A stretch of DNA of 64,000 nt. It comes from Qaidamihabitans albus (GTDB lineage Bacteria > Actinomycetota > Actinomycetes > Mycobacteriales > Pseudonocardiaceae). Of the stretch, positions 59,800 through 64,000 are shown piece after piece (within the stretch, counting starts at the first letter, position 1; the number at the start of each line of letters is the position of its first letter). The translations under genes and the position numbers were made by a program. The stretch spans positions 1,126-65,125 of the forward strand of contig NZ_JAEHOB010000017.1 of assembly GCF_016464705.1 (NCBI RefSeq). Reading direction: 5' to 3'. The notes beneath the pieces are model-generated. The model saw only the letters and a list, made by a program, of their open reading frames with translations, was not told the DNA's origin and searched no databases.

Positions 59800-59954
59800 G
59801 GGTGAGGCGGTGGGGTGAGGACGCGCTGCCCGTGCGCGGCGGCTCGGACTTCATGGTGGGCGGTCGCGGGGCCGGTGCGTTGCGCGTGACGACCGCATCG
59901 ATGACCACCCAGCAGGCCACGTCCTTCGCCGCCGACCTGGCGGCCGTCCTTTGA
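59800..59954 (+). pseudogene. Unidentified C-terminal gene fragment
   Basis: A coding-like stretch ends at 59954 with LPVRGGSDFMVGGRGAGALR and ATSFAADLAAVL. I do not recognise the family. It probably is the tail of a gene that followed the deletion removing most of bioD. It ends just before the DapA-like start. Confidence 0.4.
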
Positions 59955-59962
59955 GGAGAGAT

Positions 59963-60852
59963 GTGTTCACCGGGCTCAGTGCCTTCCCGCTCACTCCGGC
60001 GAGTGCCGGCAAGATCGACGAAAACGCGTTCGCCAATCTCGTGCGCCGCCTCGCCGCCGCGCAGGTCGGCTCCATCACGTTGCTCGGCTCGACCGGCTCC
60101 TATGCCTACCTCGACCGCGAGGAACGGAGGCGGTCATCGAGCTGGCGCTCGACAACGCCGGCGACGTGCCCGTGGTCGCCGGCGTCGGGGCGTTGGCCAC
60201 CCGCGATGTGCTGCGCCACGCCGAGGACGCCCAGCGCGCCGGTGTCGCGGGCGTGCTGCTGGCGCCGATGTCCTACCAGCCGCTGATGCACGACGACGTC
60301 CTCGGTCTCTACCGCGACGTCACCGCCGAACTGTCCGTGCCGCTGGTGGTCTATGACAACCCCGGCACCACGCACTTCACCTTCACCGACGAGCTGTACG
60401 CCCAGGTGGCTGGGCTGCCGCGGGTGGCGTCGATCAAGATCCCCGGCGTCCCGGCCGACGGCGCGGCAGCCGCCAGGCGGATCCAGACGCTGCGGAAGCT
60501 CCTGCCCGCGCACGTCACCGTCGGTGTCAGCGGCGACGCGTTCGCCGCGACCGGGCTCAACGCCGACTGCGACGCCTGGTACTCGGTCGTCGGCGGCACT
60601 CTGCCCGAACCGGCGCTGCGGATCACCCGTGCCGCGCGAGCCGGGGACGCGGCCGCAGCCGCCGAACTGTCCGCGCAGCTGCAGCCGCTGTGGGACTTGT
60701 TCGCACGCCACGGCAGCCTCCGCGTCGTGGCCGACATCGCCGAGCAACTGGGTCTGGCCGGACACCCCTGCCTGCCGATGCCCATCCTCGGCCTGCGCGA
60801 CGAAGACCGCGCGCGGGTCCGCCACGTCATCGAACAGCTCGATCTGCGCTGA
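59963..60852 (+). pseudogene. DapA/N-acetylneuraminate-lyase-family gene with one frameshift
   Basis: GTG 59963, with AGGAG 5 nt upstream, gives VFTGLSAFPLTPASAGKI and GSITLLGSTGSYAYLDREER. One base is missing near 60131, after which AVIELALDNAGDVPVVAGVG continues in the next frame to the stop at 60852. The family's Tyr (VVYDNPGTT) and Schiff-base Lys (VASIKIPGVP) are both present, so the ancestor was an active aldolase or synthase. The second half alone is too short to fold as a TIM barrel. Two nucleotides separate it from the MFS gene. Confidence 0.85.
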
Positions 60853-60854
60853 CC

Positions 60855-62017
60855 ATGACCACCTCGCCGAACCCCACTGCCCCGACGAGCACCGGCTGGG
60901 GAGGCCTCGCCCGCTACGTCACCTCCGCCACGCTGGCACGGACCGCCGATGGCGGCGCCGTCGTGGCGATCGTGCTGCTGGTGACCTCCCGGGGCGGCCC
61001 CGGCTGGCTGGCCGGCACGCTCGGCGCGTGCATCACCGCGCCCCACCTGCTCGGCCCCTTCGTCGCCCGCCGCCTCGACACCGCCCGCGACGGACGCCAG
61101 GTCATCGCCGTAGCCTGTCTACTCCACGGCGCGACGCTCGCCGCCGCGGTGCTGCTCTACCCGGTTACCCACCCCACGGTCACCGCACTGCTGCTGATGG
61201 CCTCCGGGCTCGTCGGGCCGCTGCTCCCGGCGGCATCAGCAGCCGCTTACCGGCCATCGCCGGGGCCTCCCGCACCCAGCAACGCCGCGCACAGGGCTGG
61301 GACGTCGCGACCTACGGCATCGGCGGCACCGTCGGCCCCACCATCGTCGCCGCCGTCTCGGCATGGGCCTCGCCACTGGCGGCCGCGCTGGCGCTGGCCG
61401 GGGGCACGTTCGTCGCCGCGGCATTCGTTCTGCTGCTGCCGTACTCACCGCCCGCCACGCACGCCGACGACGTCCCGCGCCAGGCACGCACCCTCACGTT
61501 GATGCTGTCCACCGGCCCGCTGCGGCGCACGATGTACCTGACCATCACCGTCGCCTTCGGCGTCGCCGCGCTCCCGATCACCGCAGTCGTCAGCACCGAG
61601 CCGTCCGGCGTCGGCGTCGCCGCCGCCGCGGGCGTGCTGACCGCCGCCTACGGACTCGGCAACCTCGCCGGGTCCATCGGCGTGATGATCCGTCCCCTGA
61701 CCGGCGAAGCCGACCAGCTGATGAGTCGGCTCGCCGCCGTTGTCGCCGTCACGCTGCTCGCGGTGCTGCTCACCCCCGTGTTCCCGATCGCCGTCGCCAC
61801 CTACGCGGCCGCCGGCATCGCCAACGGCTACTTCTTCGCCGCCACCCTCGCCGCCCGCAGCGAATACGCACCCCCGCAAGGAAGAGGCCAGATCTTCGTC
61901 TGGATCGGCGCCTTGAAGATCACGGCCGGTTCCGCCGGCACCGCACTGGCCGGCGCCGTCATCAGCATTGGCGTGCACCTGCACCTCGCGCTGGTGGCGC
62001 CCACCCGCGGTGCCTAG
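60855..62017 (+). pseudogene. MFS transporter with one frameshift
   Basis: ATG 60855 starts a protein with membrane helices GGAVVAIVLLVTS, GTLGACITAPHLLGPFVA and TALLLMASGLVGPLL. Near 61226 a missing base shifts the frame; it resumes as GGISSRLPAIAG, ASRTQQRRAQGWDVATYGIG and continues through about seven helices to the stop at 62017. The family resembles small-molecule exporters of actinomycetes. It lies 2 nt after the DapA-like gene, so the two were once one transcript. Confidence 0.85.
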
Positions 62018-62104
62018 TGGCGCGTCTCGGAGGGTTGACCCGGTAATCGGTGCTGTGGGCTGATCGGCCAGGCTGGTCCCGCATGTCGAGTGCGGGAGGT
62101 GGTC

Positions 62105-62252
62105 GTGACTCGTCGTCCGAGCGTGTTCGTGAGGCCCTTATCGATGGAGGAGGGCCGGAAGCTTCAGCGGGTCACCAGGACCGCGAAGGACCCGGTGCGG
62201 TTGCGGCGGGCGATTGTCGTGCTGATGTCCGGCCAGGGCCAGGCGGTCCCCT
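62105..62252 (+). mobile_element. IS630-family transposase, N-terminal fragment
   Basis: GTG 62105 follows GGAGGT and gives TRRPSVFVRPLSMEEGRKLQ then RTAKDPVRLRRAIVVLMSGQG, the standard start of actinobacterial IS630-type transposases (HTH region). After about 49 codons it is cut by the IS110 remnant on the other strand. No DDE domain remains. Confidence 0.75.
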
Positions 62253-62287
62253 GCGCGTTCGATCCGCAGCGAGGGCTTGAGCCTCGC

Positions 62288-63008
62288 TACGGCGTGTGAC
62301 CTCGCGCCGCACGGCCCGGTCGAAGCCGAGACGACGGGTTCGTGCCAGGTCGCCGCCGCCGCGGTCGCAGACCACCGTCAGCGCGGAGATCCAGGTGCGC
62401 GAACGGAACGGCTGCTTCGCGGTGTCCAACGCCGCCGGCCACACGCACTCCAACAGCGACCGCATCTGCTGCACCTGCCCGGTCATCGCGACGATCAACT
62501 GGTCACGTCGGGTGCCCAGGTGCCGCAGCCGCCCCCAGGGCTCGTCGACGGGTTCGGGCACGTAGCAGCGCAGCTGGGCGGTGAGCCGGGCGACCAGCAC
62601 TGCGTCCTTCTCGTCGGTCTTGTCCAACGTCAGGTCCTCCGCCCACCGAGACCACGAGGTGAGCATCGGCTGGACACACACGAAGGGCGTGCCGCGATCG
62701 GAGGCGAGTTGCCCGAGCACTCGCCACCGGTGCCCGGTCGGCTCACACGCCACTGTCACCCCGGCGAACCTCACGGCCGAGGCATGCTGCGCGGCCCAGT
62801 CCAGCGCCGCCCCGAGGTTTCAGGTGCGACAACGAAAAGTCCTGCGCGCCAACACCTTCGAGTCGTGGTCGGTCACCACGACCATCTGCTTGGCGTCGGC
62901 CAGATCGATGCCGACGATCGCGTTGTCGACCGGCACCAGCGCCCGTAGGCGGGTCAGTCGGGCGTTGCGGTTGCGATCACCCCGGGACACGCCACTACCG
63001 TTGCCCAT
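62288..63008 (-). mobile_element. IS110-family transposase remnant
   Basis: ATG 63008 has GGAGGAGG upstream. It encodes VPVDNAIVGIDLADAKQMVV (first catalytic Asp). At about 62817 a lost G turns a Trp codon into a stop; reading resumes as NLGAALDWAAQHAS and TVACEPTGHRWRVLG (second acid), TLDKTDEKDAVLVARL (the DxxDA pair). The C-terminal half with the Ser-containing transposase_20 domain is missing after RAVRREVTRR. It is dead without a helper. Confidence 0.85.
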
Positions 63009-63009
63009 G

Positions 63010-63064
63010 AACGTCCTCCTCCTGCGATGGGACGCCAAGCCCGACAGCACATCAGGAGGACGTT
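63010..63064 (-). promoter_or_regulatory. Hairpin that hides the IS110 ribosome-binding site
   Basis: AACGTCCTCCT (63010-63020) is a perfect complement of AGGAGGACGTT (63054-63064). In the minus-strand mRNA the distal arm pairs with the AGGAGGACGTT lying immediately before the transposase start codon, so it would mask the ribosome site of read-through transcripts, as known for IS10 and other elements. Confidence 0.65.
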
Positions 63065-63594
63065 CCCGCGTCCAGCCAACACTCAGAACATCTGTCTATG
63101 CCGCCGAGCGGACGTTGGAGTCCAACGAGTGCCCTTGCAGCGCGGGAGGCCGCTGAAGTGCCAACGCGGCCCGCACCCCCGTAGGAGACCAACGGGAACG
63201 GAACTGACCTGGGGATTAGCGTTTCCGTCCCTCTGTTGCCCTCGCAGGAGGAACAGGGCTGACCTGCGAAAACGCTTGATCAGGTAAGTGCCCCCGGTGC
63301 GACTCGAACGCACACTGGACGGATTTTGAGTCGGCTCCGGAGTGAGGAGAAGCGCCCTGACCTGCGGGAAGGAGTGGTTCGTTGGGTGCGAACGAGGGAT
63401 GAGAGGCGTAGTGCGAGCGTGGTTCGCACCCAATCTCGCACCCACGGTGTCTTGCCATCTCGATGAACTGCCTGGGCGAACGTGGACCGTTCAGCCGAAG
63501 AGGGGACGATCTTGGAAGGAGTCGCCGAGATCCCCCGAGTGTTGCCGCGCGAACGGCGCAGAGCATGGCTGGGCTAGCGTGTCTACTGTGAGGA
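63065..63594. other. Non-coding stretch with att-like site and inverted repeat
   Basis: About 530 nt without a credible gene. It holds the tRNA-Leu-like segment (63289-63332) and an inverted repeat GGGTGCGAAC (63384-63393) with GTTCGCACCC (63422-63431); a third partial copy, TCGCACCCA, follows near 63436. These words could be part of an integrase or excision site. Confidence 0.45.
63289..63332 (-). other. tRNA-Leu 3'-end-like segment (candidate attachment site)
   Basis: On the minus strand it reads from GACTCAAAATC (anticodon loop with CAA) through a T-arm GTGCG-TTCGAGT-CGCAC to an acceptor 3' strand CGGGGGC with discriminator A. The 5' half of a tRNA is absent: no GCCCCCG acceptor strand or D-arm precedes it, and the variable region is too short for a normal leucine tRNA. 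This is the pattern left when an element integrates into the 3' part of a tRNA gene. Confidence 0.5.
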
Positions 63595-64000
63595 ATGACG
63601 ATCAGGCGGAACCAGGTGATGTTTCAGGCTGGTATTCAAAGGCCGGAAGCACTCTTGGAGAAGATCCAGCAGGCTGCCATCAGGGCGCGTCTCCCTCGTT
63701 TGTTGCGTAAACCCCTCACTGCAGCCCAGATGGCGCTGAGCCTTTATTGGCAGCGGGACTATCACCAAGTGCGCATGCATAACGACCATGCTCACTACTT
63801 CACGCTTCCTGACGGCGAAATTGTCCACTGGCCAGTGTTTTGGATATCCGAGGTGTTCACCCCGTCGACACTCGATGATCTCCTTATCGGCATCCAAAAA
63901 GCCGGCTGGGACGCATCTCGAAACTCGGTTCGACGAGAAAACGAGGTACGCGATTGGGTTCTGGCTGCGCGGGGTCGTCCAGACTCATCCGCTTGGATGG
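63595..64000 (+). CDS. Unknown protein, partial (runs off the window)
   Basis: An open frame of at least 135 codons from ATG 63595, with no stop before the window end. The first residues are MTIRRNQVMFQAGIQRPEAL, later VRMHNDHAHYFTLPDGEIVHW and TPSTLDDLLIGIQKAGWDAS. I recognise no family. Base composition is visibly less G/C-rich than the rest of the window, with A/T-ending codons common, which suggests recent acquisition. There is no clear ribosome site: a TACTGT hexamer ends 7 nt upstream of ATG 63595, so the message may be leaderless. It lies about 260 nt from the att-like segment and may be cargo of an integrated element. Confidence 0.65.
   Translation, partial: MTIRRNQVMFQAGIQRPEALLEKIQQAAIRARLPRLLRKPLTAAQMALSLYWQRDYHQVRMHNDHAHYFTLPDGEIVHWPVFWISEVFTPSTLDDLLIGIQKAGWDASRNSVRRENEVRDWVLAARGRPDSSAWM

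Noticed and set aside
63289-63376. A complete tRNA-Leu gene
   Set aside because: The acceptor 5' strand and D-arm are not found and the variable arm is too short; only the 3' half is present.
63342-63710. 122-codon plus-strand frame near the att-like site
   Set aside because: It crosses the inverted repeats, resembles nothing and overlaps the better-supported open frame at 63595.
63583-63897. 104-codon minus-strand frame
   Set aside because: Its opposite strand has more plausible coding structure (HDGE/LPDGEIVHW-like soluble protein) and continues to the window end.
1-64000. CRISPR arrays, PKS/NRPS modules, and known anti-phage systems
   Set aside because: No regularly spaced repeats, no multidomain assembly-line genes, and no nuclease, NTPase or reverse-transcriptase defence sets were seen.

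Overview
The window is high-GC actinobacterial DNA, most likely from the family Pseudonocardiaceae (Amycolatopsis-like). The support is strong G/C bias at third codon positions, frequent GTG starts, Tat and Sec secreted hydrolases, a two-domain (small) laccase, a bacterial terpene cyclase, and actinobacterial types of regulator. The genus is an inference.

Layout. 0.1-5.3 kb: a giant secreted ThuA / discoidin / PQQ-dehydrogenase / PKD / DUF1080 protein and a small laccase. 5.7-14.2 kb: a lipase-like hydrolase, a fatty-acid desaturase, a C69-type dipeptidase homologue, a cytochrome P450 with its flavin/2Fe-2S reductase, an SDR and an HTH/TPR regulator. 14.6-16.3 kb: a small stress operon (Hsp20, a J-domain protein, two small unknown proteins) behind a near-consensus promoter. 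16.6-17.7 kb: a terpene cyclase. 17.8-21.6 kb: a tightly overlapping five-gene operon of DoxX-like protein, small membrane protein, acyl-CoA-dehydrogenase-like enzyme, cytosolic PhnD-like binding protein and radical SAM protein. It matches no pathway I can name and is the best candidate for an undescribed system here. 22.1-25.5 kb: a LysR regulator divergent from a metallo-beta-lactamase-fold hydrolase and an MHS transporter. 26.3-32.3 kb: a GH95 fucosidase and two alpha/beta hydrolases.

At about 32.7 kb the sequence enters a rearranged catabolic region. A pectate lyase fragment is joined to a decapitated transporter. An intact NDMA-type alcohol dehydrogenase follows, then an aldehyde dehydrogenase fused to the tail of an AMP-forming ligase, a SnoaL-like protein and a broken thiolase. 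From 37.9 to 46.5 kb an intact divergent module carries a tripartite tricarboxylate transporter (tctABC), two acyl-CoA dehydrogenases, an enoyl-CoA hydratase, a CaiB-type CoA-transferase and a LysR regulator. A symmetric promoter region between its two arms carries two mirror-image LysR-type boxes, so import, CoA activation and beta-oxidation of one carboxylate are probably co-regulated.

47-48.2 kb holds a Tat-exported GH64 beta-1,3-glucanase behind a DasR-like operator. 48.2-52 kb holds an epimerase, a RibD/DHFR-like reductase, a BBE-type flavin oxidase and an AraC regulator. 52.1-55.3 kb contains remnants of IS3, IS982 and ISAzo13 elements. 55.5-62 kb is a biotin locus with a BioQ-like TetR regulator, twin BioQ-type operators, and bioB and bioA intact. 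bioF, a bioD stub, a DapA-like gene and an MFS gene are all frameshifted. 62-63 kb has IS630 and IS110 remnants. At 63.3 kb a tRNA-Leu-like 3' end (possible att site) precedes a lower-GC gene that runs off the window.

Frameshifts and truncations are absent from 0-25 kb and cluster in 25.5 kb, 32.3-37.8 kb and 52-63 kb. That favours real decay of accessory DNA, although single-base assembly errors cannot be excluded.
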